A stretch of 64,000 nucleotides of DNA. It comes from Streptomyces sp. NBC_00341 (GTDB lineage: Bacteria; Actinomycetota; Actinomycetes; Streptomycetales; Streptomycetaceae). The position numbers were made by a program, and so were the translations under genes. Numbering within the stretch: position 1 is the stretch's first letter; each line of letters begins with the position of its first letter. Below, one piece after another: positions 43,654 through 51,945 of the stretch. The notes below the pieces were generated by a model that saw only the letters and a list, made by a program, of their open reading frames with translations, was not told the DNA's origin and did not search any database. The DNA is taken from NCBI RefSeq assembly GCF_041435055.1, contig NZ_CP108002.1, forward strand, positions 1,364,001 through 1,428,000, read 5' to 3'.

Positions 43654-44292
43654 TCAGTTCCAGTCGTTGTACGTACCGTATCCACCGGCGTCGGCGAGCT
43701 GCTCGGCGACTCCCTCCAGATCCTCGGGGAGCAGGCCCCAGACGATCAGGTCGGTCCTGATGTCGGCCCATCCGCCGTCCTCGGTCTGCGAGCGGGCTAT
43801 CCGGGCGTTGCGCAGGATCCCCTCGCTGATGCAGCCGAGTTTCTGGGCGACCTGCTGGGAGGCGGTGTTGTCGGCGGCGGTGCGCAGTTCTATCCGCTCG
43901 AAGCCCTGGTCGCGGAAGAGCCACTGGGCGAGGGCCAGCACGGATTCGGTGGCGTAGCCCTCGCCGCGTGCCCAGGGTGCGGTGATGTAGGCGGCCTCCG
44001 TGGCCAGCGTCCGCCAGTCGGTGTTGTGCAGCCGGACGGAGCCGACGAGGCGCTGGGTGAGGAACTCGGTGACGGCGAAGACGATGCCGTCGCCCTTGGT
44101 GCGCTGCGCCGGGGCGATCCTGCGGACCCAGCGTTCCGCGTCGACCTGGGTGTAGGGGTGGGGCGCCTCGGTCCAGGCCGTGACGAGTTCGTCGTTCATC
44201 ATCTCGATGTACGCGGGGACGTCAGCCATGTCGAAGGGGCGCAGCACCAACCGATCCGTGCTGATGGAGATGTCCGGAAAGGTGGAAGTCAT
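43654..44292 (-). CDS. RimJ/RimL-type GNAT acetyltransferase
   Basis: ATG 44292 is used because GGAG lies 6 bases upstream; the ATG 4 codons earlier has none. The 212-residue protein shows STDRLVLRPF at its start, YITAPWARGEGYATES (acetyl-CoA loop) and NTASQQVAQKLGC, which mark the RimJ/RimL group acting on protein N-termini or small amines. Target unknown. It lies between cobL and the met transporter genes on the same strand. Confidence 0.88.
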   Translation of the reverse strand: MTSTFPDISISTDRLVLRPFDMADVPAYIEMMNDELVTAWTEAPHPYTQVDAERWVRRIAPAQRTKGDGIVFAVTEFLTQRLVGSVRLHNTDWRTLATEAAYITAPWARGEGYATESVLALAQWLFRDQGFERIELRTAADNTASQQVAQKLGCISEGILRNARIARSQTEDGGWADIRTDLIVWGLLPEDLEGVAEQLADAGGYGTYNDWN

Positions 44293-44374
44293 GCGCAGCT
44301 CCATGCCGAAGACCGTGTAAAGGCACAGCATGCAGCATCGGGCCGGGCCTGTGCATGGGCGGGTCCGCACGGCG

Positions 44375-44409
44375 GAGCCCCGCACACCCGGGCGGGGTGT
44401 GCGGGGCTC
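44375..44409 (-). terminator. Terminator of metNIQ
   Basis: GAGCCCCGCACACCC (44375-44389) pairs perfectly with GGGTGTGCGGGGCTC (44395-44409) over a 5-base loop, 24 bases past the metQ stop. Confidence 0.9.
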
Positions 44410-44432
44410 GTCGGGCAAATGCCGCGCGGGGG

Positions 44433-45299
44433 TCAGGACTTGGCCGCGGACCCGAAGGCCGGGATGACCGAGCCCTGGTAGCTGTCCTCGATGAACTTCT
44501 TGACCTCGTCGGAGTGCAGGAGCTTCACGAGCTTCTGGACGCGGGCGTCCTTCTCGTTGCCCTTCTTCACGGCGACGATGTTGGCGTACGGGTTGCCGTC
44601 GGCCTTCTCGATCGCGAGGGCGTCGGTGGCGGGCTTGAGCTTGGCCTCGATGGCGTAGTTGCCGTTGATGACGGCGGCGTCCACGTCGTTCAGGGCGCGG
44701 GGGACGGTCGCGGCCTCCAGCTCCTTGAACTTGAGGCCCTTCTTGTCGGTGATGTCGCTCAGCTTGGCGCTGGTGCCGACGCCGTCCTTGAGGGTGATCA
44801 GGCCGTTCTCGGCGAGCAGCTGGAGCGCGCGGCCCTCGTTGGTGGTGTCGTTCGGTACGGCGACGGTCTGGCCGGACTTGATGCCGTCCAGGTCCTTGAC
44901 CTTGTGGGAGTAGAGGCCGAGGGGCTCCAGGTGAACGGTGCCGACGGAGACCAGGTGGGTGTTGTTCTTCTTGTTGAAGTCGTCGAGGTAGGGCTGGTGC
45001 TGGAAGAAGTTGGCGTCGACCTGGCCGGTCTCGGTGGCGGTGTTCGGCAGGACGTAGTCCGTGAACTCCTTGACCTCCAGCTTGAGGCCGGCCTTGGCCG
45101 CCAGGTTCTTCTTGACGAAGTTCAGGATGTCGGCGTGCGGCGTCGGGGACGCGGCGACGACGAGGGCCTTGGAGGTGTCGGCCTTGGCGCCGGTCTCGCT
45201 CTTGGACGCCGGGTCGGAGTCCGTGCCGCAGGCGGTGAGGCCGAAGGCGAGGGCGGCGGTGGCGGCGGCAGCTGCGGTGATCTTGATGTTCTTGCGCAC
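44433..45299 (-). CDS. metQ: MetQ, methionine-binding lipoprotein
   Basis: GTG 45299 follows GAGG and gives 288 residues. The signal peptide VRKNIKITAAAAATAALAFG ends in the lipobox LTAC, so the mature protein is anchored by lipid outside the membrane. NlpA/MetQ motifs follow (VVAASPTPHADIL, FFQHQPYLDDFN, VPNDTTNEGRALQLL, NGNYAIEA). It delivers methionine to MetI-MetN. Last gene of the metN-metI-metQ operon. Confidence 0.95.
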   Translation of the reverse strand: MRKNIKITAAAAATAALAFGLTACGTDSDPASKSETGAKADTSKALVVAASPTPHADILNFVKKNLAAKAGLKLEVKEFTDYVLPNTATETGQVDANFFQHQPYLDDFNKKNNTHLVSVGTVHLEPLGLYSHKVKDLDGIKSGQTVAVPNDTTNEGRALQLLAENGLITLKDGVGTSAKLSDITDKKGLKFKELEAATVPRALNDVDAAVINGNYAIEAKLKPATDALAIEKADGNPYANIVAVKKGNEKDARVQKLVKLLHSDEVKKFIEDSYQGSVIPAFGSAAKS

Positions 45300-45370
45300 G
45301 AAGAGTGCCTCTTTCAGGTGGTGATGGTGGTACGCCCGGACAAGGAGTGCGGGCTCGGAGGAGAGAAGTC

Positions 45371-46042
45371 TCAGGAGGTGGTGCGGCCCCGGCGGGCCAG
45401 CAGGCGTACGGCGGTGTCGCCGATCAGCTGGATCACGGTCACGATGACGATCAGGAGCGCGACGGTGATGAGCATGAACTGGTTGTCGAAGCGCTGGAAT
45501 CCGTAGGTGACGGCCTTGGAGCCGAGTCCTTCGCCGCCGACCGCGCCGGCCATCGCGGAGTAGCCGATGAGCACGATGACGGTGGTGGTGACACCGGAGA
45601 CGAGGGAGGGCAGGGCCTGCGGCAGGAGGACCTTGCGGACGATCGTCGGGATGGATCCGCCCATGGACTGGACGGCCTCGACGAGCCCGTGGTCGACCTC
45701 GCGGACCGCCGTCTCGACGAGCCTCGCGAAGAACGGGATGGCACCGACGGCCAGCGGCACGATCATCGCGGTCGGGCCGATGAAGGTGCCGACGACCCAG
45801 GTGGTGAAGGGGATCAGGGCGATCAGCAGGATGATGAACGGCAGTGAGCGTCCGATGTTCACGATCACGCCGATGACCTTGTTCACCGGGGTGTTCCGCA
45901 GCAGTCCGCCCTTGTCGGTGAGGACGAGCAGGACGCCGAGCGGCAGTCCGACCAGGACGGTGACGACCGCCGACCACAGGACCATGTAGAGGGTGTCGAC
46001 GGTGCCCTGCGTCAGCAGCGGCTGCATTTCGGACCAGGTCAC
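45371..46042 (-). CDS. metI: MetI, methionine ABC transporter permease
   Basis: The 223-residue protein has about five membrane helices and the permease EAA loop (HGLVEAVQSMGGSIPTIVRKVLLPQALP) that contacts the ATPase. Its GTG start overlaps the metN stop by 4 bases, coupling the two. It forms the channel of the methionine importer. Confidence 0.95.
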   Translation of the reverse strand: MTWSEMQPLLTQGTVDTLYMVLWSAVVTVLVGLPLGVLLVLTDKGGLLRNTPVNKVIGVIVNIGRSLPFIILLIALIPFTTWVVGTFIGPTAMIVPLAVGAIPFFARLVETAVREVDHGLVEAVQSMGGSIPTIVRKVLLPQALPSLVSGVTTTVIVLIGYSAMAGAVGGEGLGSKAVTYGFQRFDNQFMLITVALLIVIVTVIQLIGDTAVRLLARRGRTTS

Positions 46043-47112
46043 TTCGCCACCTCCTTGGTGAGCGGTGCGGGAATCGTTGCGGGTTCGGCGTCCGTGTTCT
46101 CGACGACCTCGGCCTGCAGGCCCTGCTCGCGCAGGAAGCCGATGGGCACGACGTTCTCCTCGAACCGGCCGGGCAGCTCGATGCGCATCCGGCCGACCTG
46201 CCGGCCGCCGACGGTGTCCATCGCGGCGCCCAGGATCGATATGTCGATGTTGTATGTACGGGAGAGCTGCGAGATCACCGGCCGGGCGGCGGCATCGCCG
46301 TGGAAGGTGACGTCGACGACCGTGCTGCCGGGTCCGGAGGCGCTGCCGCCGACCGGGAACAGCTCGTGGGCGAGTTCGGAGCCGGGGGTCGCGAGCAGTT
46401 CGCCCACGGTGCCGGACTCGACGATGCGGCCCCCGCGCATCAGCGCGGCGGAGTCGCAGGCGGTCTTGACGACGTCCATCTCGTGCGTGATGAGCAGGAC
46501 GGTGAGGCCGAGCTGCTGGTTGAGGTCGCGCAGCAGCTGGAGGATGGAGCGGGTGGTCTCGGGGTCGAGGGCAGAGGTCGCCTCGTCGGAGAGCAGCACC
46601 TTGGGGTCGCCGGCCAGTGCGCGGGCGATGCCGACGCGCTGCTTCTGGCCGCCGGAGAGCTGGCCGGGGTAGGCCTTGGCCTTGTCGGAGAGGCCGACGA
46701 GGTCGAGGAGTTCGAGGGCCTTGCGGGTGCGTTCGCGGCCGGTGACGCCGAGAATCTCCAGCGGGAGTTCGACGTTGTCCCGCACGGTGCGGGAGGCCAG
46801 CAGGTTGAAGTGCTGGAAGACCATCCCGATGCGGCTGCGCGCCTCGCGCAGTTCCCTGCCCGCCCGGCGGCCCCGTCCCGCGAGGGCGGTCAGGTCCTGG
46901 CCGGCCACGGTGACGGTGCCGGAGGTGGGGCGCTCCAGCAGGTTGACGCAGCGGATGAGGGACGATTTCCCGGCGCCGCTCTGTCCGATGACGCCGTACA
47001 CCTCGCCCTCGCGGACATGGAGGTCGACGCCGTCCAGAGCGGTGACCTCACGGTCGCGCGACTGGTAGACCTTCGTGAGGCCCGTAGTGGTGATCACAGG
47101 GGTTTCCGTCAC
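46039..47112 (-). CDS. metN: MetN, methionine ABC transporter ATPase
   Basis: GTG 47112 gives 357 residues; the longer open frame to 47382 reads like non-coding DNA. Walker A GQSGAGKSS, signature LSGGQKQRVGIARAL, Walker B VLLSDEATSALDP and the H-loop THEMDVV are all present. The C-terminal ~80 residues are the NIL/ACT-like domain (FHGDAAARPVISQLSRTYN) that senses methionine and inhibits import. It heads metN-metI-metQ. A 28-codon Cys/Met-ended leader ORF lies 209 bases upstream. Confidence 0.95.
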   Translation of the reverse strand: MTETPVITTTGLTKVYQSRDREVTALDGVDLHVREGEVYGVIGQSGAGKSSLIRCVNLLERPTSGTVTVAGQDLTALAGRGRRAGRELREARSRIGMVFQHFNLLASRTVRDNVELPLEILGVTGRERTRKALELLDLVGLSDKAKAYPGQLSGGQKQRVGIARALAGDPKVLLSDEATSALDPETTRSILQLLRDLNQQLGLTVLLITHEMDVVKTACDSAALMRGGRIVESGTVGELLATPGSELAHELFPVGGSASGPGSTVVDVTFHGDAAARPVISQLSRTYNIDISILGAAMDTVGGRQVGRMRIELPGRFEENVVPIGFLREQGLQAEVVENTDAEPATIPAPLTKEVAK

Positions 47113-47320
47113 TGTCGAGTGCGCGGCGCGGTGTCCGCCGGGCACGGGGCATTCGTCCGGTGGGGCTGTCCGGACTTCGATCGGACGTTTCGAGCGGGGT
47201 CTCGGCACGGCCCGGCGCGGTGGTGACCGCGGGGCGACGTGCCGGAGCAGGCTCGTTCCGCTGGGTGCGGACGGCTCGGGCTCGGTCTCGCTTCGGGGCG
47301 CGAGGCTCAGGCGGGGGCCC

Positions 47321-47407
47321 TCAGAAGGCGCGCATTCGACACATACAACGAGCACCGGGCGTCGTGATCGCCTCGGTCGCAAGGGTGCGGCTGCTCGTCG
47401 TGGTCAT
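47321..47407 (-). CDS. Candidate leader peptide with Cys-Met codons upstream of metNIQ
   Basis: ATG 47407 opens a 28-residue frame ending ...GARCMCRMRAF before TGA. The last ten codons include two Cys and two Met codons, as expected for an attenuation peptide that senses sulphur amino acids. It lies 209 bases upstream of metN on the same strand. GGGA directly precedes ATG, so the mRNA may be nearly leaderless. Cys-rich and short sulphur-related leader peptides are known in actinomycetes; this one is inferred from position and composition. The remaining 264 bases upstream, to 47671, hold no gene I can support. Confidence 0.6.
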   Translation of the reverse strand: MTTTSSRTLATEAITTPGARCMCRMRAF

Positions 47408-47671
47408 GTCCCAAGTAAAACAGACGTAACGGTCCACCCCGACCGGATGTCCGAATAGCGGACGGCCGTGGATGGCGCACGGGCCGCGCCGCGTCAGCCG
47501 TCTCGATTTCCCGCCGCACCGCTGTGACCTGCACTGATATGGGGATGGGACCCTCGGTGACGCGATCGGCCACCGGGACGGCCCGGTCCTGTCCTGTGGC
47601 CAAGGCCACGATCGCCGTGCGGGTACGGGGGCGCACGCGGCGGGCGGCCCGGCCCGTAATACCCTCGGCTC

Positions 47672-48031
47672 ATGCTTGACGCCCTGACGATCGCGGTCGG
47701 CGTGGCCGCCCTGGCCCTCGCCGCCTGGTGCGGATTCGCCGCCTACCGGGACCAGCCGACCAAGGACTGGCACTTCATCGGGATGGCCGTTGTCTCGGTG
47801 CTCGCGCTGGCCCAGCTGGTGGTGGGGATCGTGCAGCTGGCCCGCGGCGAGCGGCCGGAGCAGGGCATGACCATCTTCATCGCGTACCTGGTCGGGGCCT
47901 TCCTCGCGGTACCGGCGGCTGGATTCCTGTCGCTGAGCGAGCGGACCCGGTGGGGTTCGGTGACGGTGGCGGCGGGCGCGGTCGTACTGGCCGTTCTCGA
48001 AGTACGGCTCTACGACATCTGGGGAAACTGA
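47672..48031 (+). CDS. Small polytopic membrane protein
   Basis: The 119-residue protein has four hydrophobic segments (for example LTIAVGVAALALAAWCGF and MAVVSVLALAQLVVGIVQ) with short polar turns. No motif is recognised. The next gene starts 2 bases after its stop, so the two are co-translated and probably work together. Confidence 0.8.
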   Translation: MLDALTIAVGVAALALAAWCGFAAYRDQPTKDWHFIGMAVVSVLALAQLVVGIVQLARGERPEQGMTIFIAYLVGAFLAVPAAGFLSLSERTRWGSVTVAAGAVVLAVLEVRLYDIWGN

Positions 48032-48033
48032 CC

Positions 48034-48471
48034 GTGACCGACACCGATAGCACCCCTGCGGCGGACACCGGCGAGAAGAAGCCCTTCGACCTGGGCACCG
48101 GTCCGGGCCGGGTACTGGTCTGGTTCTACGGCGTGTTCACCGTTGCGGCGGCGTCCCGTTCGATCGTCCAGATGATCCTGGACTTCGGCAGGGCCCCGCT
48201 GGCCTACGTGCTGTCGGCGGTCGCCGCGCTCGTCTACGGCTTCATCACGTATTCACTGGTCCGCGGCGGGGAGCGGGCGCGCAGGACGGCGCTGGTGTGC
48301 TGCGCCGCCGAGCTCGCCGGGGTGCTGATCGTGGGTACGTGGACGCTGGCGGAGCCGTCCGCGTTCGCGGATGCCACCGTCTGGTCGGACTTCGGCGCGG
48401 GCTACCTGCTCATCCCGGTGATCCTGCCGGTCACCGGGATGATCTGGCTGCGCCGCGCGAGGACCGCGTAA
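48034..48471 (+). CDS. Integral membrane protein coupled to the previous gene
   Basis: GTG 48034 gives 145 residues with a disordered 25-residue head (VTDTDSTPAADTGEKKPFDL) and four helices (VLVWFYGVFTVAAA, LAYVLSAVAALVYGF, ALVCCAAELAGVLIV, GAGYLLIPVILPVTGMIWL). Unknown function. Its stop codon lies inside the 25-base duplication described at 48468. Confidence 0.82.
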   Translation: MTDTDSTPAADTGEKKPFDLGTGPGRVLVWFYGVFTVAAASRSIVQMILDFGRAPLAYVLSAVAALVYGFITYSLVRGGERARRTALVCCAAELAGVLIVGTWTLAEPSAFADATVWSDFGAGYLLIPVILPVTGMIWLRRARTA

Positions 48472-48517
48472 CCGCCGGACGGGTCAGGCGCTGTAACCGC
48501 AGGACGGGTCAGGCGCT
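48468..48517. repeat. 25-base tandem duplication carrying the stop codons of two convergent genes
   Basis: The unit at 48468-48492 is repeated at 48493-48517 with one base change. Each copy contains TAA (+ strand stop context) and TCA (minus-strand TGA). The first copy stops the membrane protein, the second stops the convergent GNAT gene, so the duplication added 25 bases between them without harm. Confidence 0.85.
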
Positions 48518-49012
48518 GGTCACGTACGCGGCGGCCGAGGCCTCCTTCTCCAGCAGGATCATCCGGACGCCGTCGTGGCCGGTGGCGTTGCCCACGGGGG
48601 CGTAACCGGCCCGGCGGTAGAGCCGCAGGTTGCCCTCGCTGAGGTGCCCGGTGTGCAGCTGGAAGCGGGTGGCCGAGCGCTGGTCCGCGAGGCCGGATTC
48701 CGCGGCCCGCAGCAGCCGGGCGCCGAGGCCGTGTCCCTGGAGCCTGGGGTGGACGCAGAGCCGTCCGATCAGCCCGGTGCCGTCCTGGTCCGCGGAGCCG
48801 CGTACCGTACCGACGACTTCCTCACCGAGCCGGGCCACGAACACCAGGTCCGTGGAGATTTCGGCGCGCAGTGAGTCGAGGGTCTGGACGAGTGGGTCGA
48901 TCCGGTAGTTCCCGTACAGCTCCGCCTCGCTCTGAAAGCTGAGGTATTGGAGCTTCAAGATCTGTTCGGCGTCCTGTGTGCCCGCCGCCGAGATGATCAC
49001 GCTCATGCCCAT
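48509..49012 (-). CDS. GNAT acetyltransferase
   Basis: ATG 49012 is preferred: GGGAGG lies 9 bases upstream. The 167-residue protein has LCVHPRLQGHGLGARLLRAAE (acetyl-CoA loop) and NLRLYRRAGYAPVG. The substrate is unknown. It converges with the membrane protein pair and precedes a sigma factor gene on the same strand. Confidence 0.88.
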   Translation of the reverse strand: MGMSVIISAAGTQDAEQILKLQYLSFQSEAELYGNYRIDPLVQTLDSLRAEISTDLVFVARLGEEVVGTVRGSADQDGTGLIGRLCVHPRLQGHGLGARLLRAAESGLADQRSATRFQLHTGHLSEGNLRLYRRAGYAPVGNATGHDGVRMILLEKEASAAAYVTSA

Positions 49013-49049
49013 CCGCGCACGCCTCCCGCTCATCTGATCCGCCGGTTGT

Positions 49050-49616
49050 CTACCGCTCCTTTCCCCGCGGTTCAGGAGCTACAACCTCCGCCGCCAGCAT
49101 TCTGCGCAGACATCCAAGGCATCGGGAACGGATCGGACCCAAACTCCCCTGTGACATAGCCAACTCCCCTGCGATCTCCCGGTAGGTGGGATCGTTCGGG
49201 GCCAGCAGCGCAGTCAGCAGGCGGGCGCAGCGGGCCGGGAGCCGGTCGACCGCCGCACGCAGTAACCGGCGCTGGTCGGCGCCGGCGAAGGCCCGTTCCG
49301 GGCAGCCGGCCGGGTCGGGGGCCGTCTCGTCACGGTAGGGCCGTTCGTTGCGGACGGTGCGGCGGGCCCGGCGGGCCTCCCCGCGCACGGTGTCCCGGAC
49401 CCAGCGGGCGGCGTCCTTCGGCGGTCCCTGCTCTGGCAGCCGTTCCAGCAGGCGCAGCCAGACGGACTGTTCGAGATCGGCGCGGTCGACGGCGGCGCCG
49501 GTGGCAGAGGCCGCCGCCTCGGCCCCGGCCTCGGCGCTGACCAGCGGGTACAAGGTCCGGACGACGGCTGCCGGGGCGGGCCGGGACGGCGTCGCGGAAA
49601 GATCGAGAAGCGTCAT
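49050..49616 (-). CDS. RNA polymerase sigma-70-family factor (ECF-like)
   Basis: ATG 49616 gives 188 residues. Region 2 is recognisable but diverged (DLEQSVWLRLLERLPEQGPPKDAARWVRDTVRGEARRA), and region 4 is clear (LPARCARLLTALLAPNDPTYREIAGELAMSQGSLGPIRSRCLGCLRRML), ending close to the C-terminus. No anti-sigma gene is next to it. Targets are unknown. It is followed on the same strand by the GNAT gene. Confidence 0.82.
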   Translation of the reverse strand: MTLLDLSATPSRPAPAAVVRTLYPLVSAEAGAEAAASATGAAVDRADLEQSVWLRLLERLPEQGPPKDAARWVRDTVRGEARRARRTVRNERPYRDETAPDPAGCPERAFAGADQRRLLRAAVDRLPARCARLLTALLAPNDPTYREIAGELAMSQGSLGPIRSRCLGCLRRMLAAEVVAPEPRGKER

Positions 49617-49737
49617 GCACCCACCCGACGCGGGTCCGTGGCGTCCGGTTGCCGAACCGGCCCCGCACCACCCGACCGGGGCACACCCCGGCCGGGTGCT
49701 GACGGGCCCGCGCCCCGCCGGATCCAAACGAAAGACC

Positions 49738-50910
49738 CTACTTCCCCGTGAAGTCCGCCGCCGCGAGCAGCGCCGTGTCCGGGTTGTCGGAGAAGATCCC
49801 GTCGATGCCCGTCGCGAAGTACGCGGCGAAGGCGCCGAACGCGTCGCCGTACGCGTTGGGGTCGCTGCCGCGCCGGAAGTCCGCGGGCAGGAAGGTGTTC
49901 TCGTTGCGCATCGTGTAGGGGTGCAGGATCAGCCCCTGGGCGTGCGCGTCGCGCACCAGGGTGGTGGGCTCCGCGAGCCTGCCGGACGCGTCCTTGGGAA
50001 TGATCAGGTCCAGGGTCGGCCCGATGCCCTGGGCGAAGGACGCCATCCACTTCAGGCCCGCGGGCTTCACCAGGTCGTCGGTGGTGCGCGGGTCCCCGGT
50101 CGCCGTGAAGTCCCAGGGCTGGGTGCCGGTGCCGGAGAGCAGGACGACGCGCGGAGTGGCGACGAGCTTCGCCAGCCGCTGGATGCTGCTGGGCTCGAAG
50201 GACTGGAGGATGAGCGGCGACTGGGCGCGGTGGCGGTCGTAGCGGCGCAGCAGCTTGACGAGGCGTTCCTCGAGACCGAGGCCGAGGCCGCGGAAGTAGG
50301 TGGGGTGCTTGGTCTCGACGTACAGCCAGACCGGCTTCCCGCGCCTGCGGCCCTCGCGGTCGGCCCAGCGCAGGACCTCCTCGAAGGTGGGGATCTCCCA
50401 GCGGCCGTCGTACAGCGTGTTCTTCTGGCGGTTGCCCGGGATGCGTTCCTTGGCCCGCAGTGTCTTCAGTTCGGCGAGGGTGAAGTCCTCGGTGAACCAT
50501 CCGGTGAGCGGGATGCCGTCGACGGTCTTGGTGGTCTTGCGGCTCGCGAACTCGGGGTGCGCGGAGACGTCGGTGGTGGCGGTGATGTCGTTCTCGTGGC
50601 GGCAGACGAGGTGCCCGTCCCGGGTCGGCACCAGGTCCTGCTCGATGACGTGGGCGCCCATGTCGAGGGCCAGCTGGTAGGAGCCGATGGTGTGTTCCGG
50701 GCGGTATCCGCTGGTGCCCCGGTGCCCGATGACGGTCGGCACCGGCAGGTCGAGGCGGTGTCCGGAGCCGCCGTGGCCGCCGGAGCGTTCGGCGGTGTTC
50801 CCGGCGGCCCGCGCCGTCCCGGAGAGGCCGACGGCCGCGGTCCCGAGTACGGCGGCTCCCACACCCATGACGGTCCGTCGTCCGGGTGTGGCGTGCGCAC
50901 GCTCTGTCAT
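49738..50910 (-). CDS. glpQ: Secreted glycerophosphodiester phosphodiesterase
   Basis: ATG 50910 follows GAGGAG and gives 390 residues. A twin-arginine-type signal (PGRRTVMGVGAAVLGTAAVG) ends near GTARA, so export in folded form through Tat is likely. The catalytic GDPD motifs are VIGHRGTSGYRPEHT, EQDLVPTRDGHLVCRHE and the C-terminal GIDGIFSDNPD. It hydrolyses glycerophosphodiesters to glycerol 3-phosphate outside the cell, and is often phosphate-controlled; no PHO box was identified. Confidence 0.93.
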   Translation of the reverse strand: MTERAHATPGRRTVMGVGAAVLGTAAVGLSGTARAAGNTAERSGGHGGSGHRLDLPVPTVIGHRGTSGYRPEHTIGSYQLALDMGAHVIEQDLVPTRDGHLVCRHENDITATTDVSAHPEFASRKTTKTVDGIPLTGWFTEDFTLAELKTLRAKERIPGNRQKNTLYDGRWEIPTFEEVLRWADREGRRRGKPVWLYVETKHPTYFRGLGLGLEERLVKLLRRYDRHRAQSPLILQSFEPSSIQRLAKLVATPRVVLLSGTGTQPWDFTATGDPRTTDDLVKPAGLKWMASFAQGIGPTLDLIIPKDASGRLAEPTTLVRDAHAQGLILHPYTMRNENTFLPADFRRGSDPNAYGDAFGAFAAYFATGIDGIFSDNPDTALLAAADFTGK

Positions 50911-51142
50911 GAGTGCTCCTCGCATATGATGTCCGGCATCTGTCGAGCGGGGCCCGAGCGTAGGCAGCTCGGCCGTCCGGACGGCGGCATCCGGGCCAAC
51001 GTGGCGCAAACACACGTCAACACTGCGTATCCACTGCGTGAACCCGATGTGCGATCAGCGGGTACCCGCGAGTATCGTCCTCACCTGCATGGACCGCTCA
51101 ATCCGTCGCTCGGCCGGCCCGGCCACTACACCGGAGGAACCG

Positions 51143-51814
51143 TTGTCCCGACACGCACTCATCAAGGCAGTGCTCGGACCGATCCTGCGCCTGATGTTCC
51201 GGCCGCGGGTGGAAGGCATCGAGAGCATTCCGGGAACCGGGCCGGTGATCCTGGCGGGAAACCACCTCACGTTCATCGACTCGATGATCATGCCGGTCTG
51301 CTGCGAACGGCCGGTGTACTTCATCGGCAAGGACGAGTACGTCACGGGCAAGGGCCTCAAGGGCCGCCTGATGGCCTGGTTCTTCACGGGCGTCGGCATG
51401 ATCCCGGTGGACCGGGACGGCGGCCGCGGCGGTGTCGCGGCGCTGATGACCGGGCGCCGGGTGCTGGACGAGGGCAAGGCCTTCGCGATCTACCCGGAGG
51501 GGACCCGCTCCCCCGACGGCCGCCTCTACCGGGGCCGGACGGGCATCGCGCGGCTGACGCTGATGACGGGTGCGCCGGTCGTGCCGTTCGCGATGATCGG
51601 TACGGACAAGCTCCAGCCGGGCGGCTCGGGCCTGCCCCGGCCGGGCAAGGTCACGGTGCGCTTCGGTGAGCCGATGGAGTTCTCCCGCTACGAGGGCATG
51701 GACCGCGACCGCTATGTGCTGCGGGCGGTGACGGACTCCGTGATGGCCGAGGTGATGCGGCTGTCCGGTCAGGAGTACGTCGACATCTACGCGACGAAGG
51801 CGAAGGCCGCCTGA
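51143..51814 (+). CDS. 1-acylglycerol-3-phosphate acyltransferase (PlsC family)
   Basis: I use TTG 51143 because GGAGGA lies at 51133-51138; ATG 51092 is an alternative with no such site. The product is 223 residues. Motif I is GNHLTFIDSMI with the catalytic H-X4-D; motif III is YPEGTRSPDG. It acylates lysophosphatidate in phospholipid synthesis. It is divergent from glpQ and ends at a large terminator. Confidence 0.9.
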   Translation: MSRHALIKAVLGPILRLMFRPRVEGIESIPGTGPVILAGNHLTFIDSMIMPVCCERPVYFIGKDEYVTGKGLKGRLMAWFFTGVGMIPVDRDGGRGGVAALMTGRRVLDEGKAFAIYPEGTRSPDGRLYRGRTGIARLTLMTGAPVVPFAMIGTDKLQPGGSGLPRPGKVTVRFGEPMEFSRYEGMDRDRYVLRAVTDSVMAEVMRLSGQEYVDIYATKAKAA

Positions 51815-51828
51815 GCCGGCTCAGTCCT

Positions 51829-51871
51829 GCGGAAGGGTCCGTACCCCGGTCGGGGGTACGGACCCTTCCGC
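51829..51871. terminator. Very strong bidirectional terminator
   Basis: A perfect 19-base stem (left arm 51829-51847, right 51853-51871) with a 5-base loop lies 15 bases after the acyltransferase stop and converges on the MFS gene. Confidence 0.95.
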
Positions 51872-51945
51872 GTACCGGTTCCACCCGCCCGGCCCAGGGG
51901 CCGTTCAGGGCCCGACCGCGGCCTCCGGGGATCACCGGGCGGCCG

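Noticed and set aside
47113..47671. SAM riboswitch before metN
   Set aside because: No SAM-I or SAM-IV-like core could be recognised; the Cys/Met leader ORF is the better explanation.
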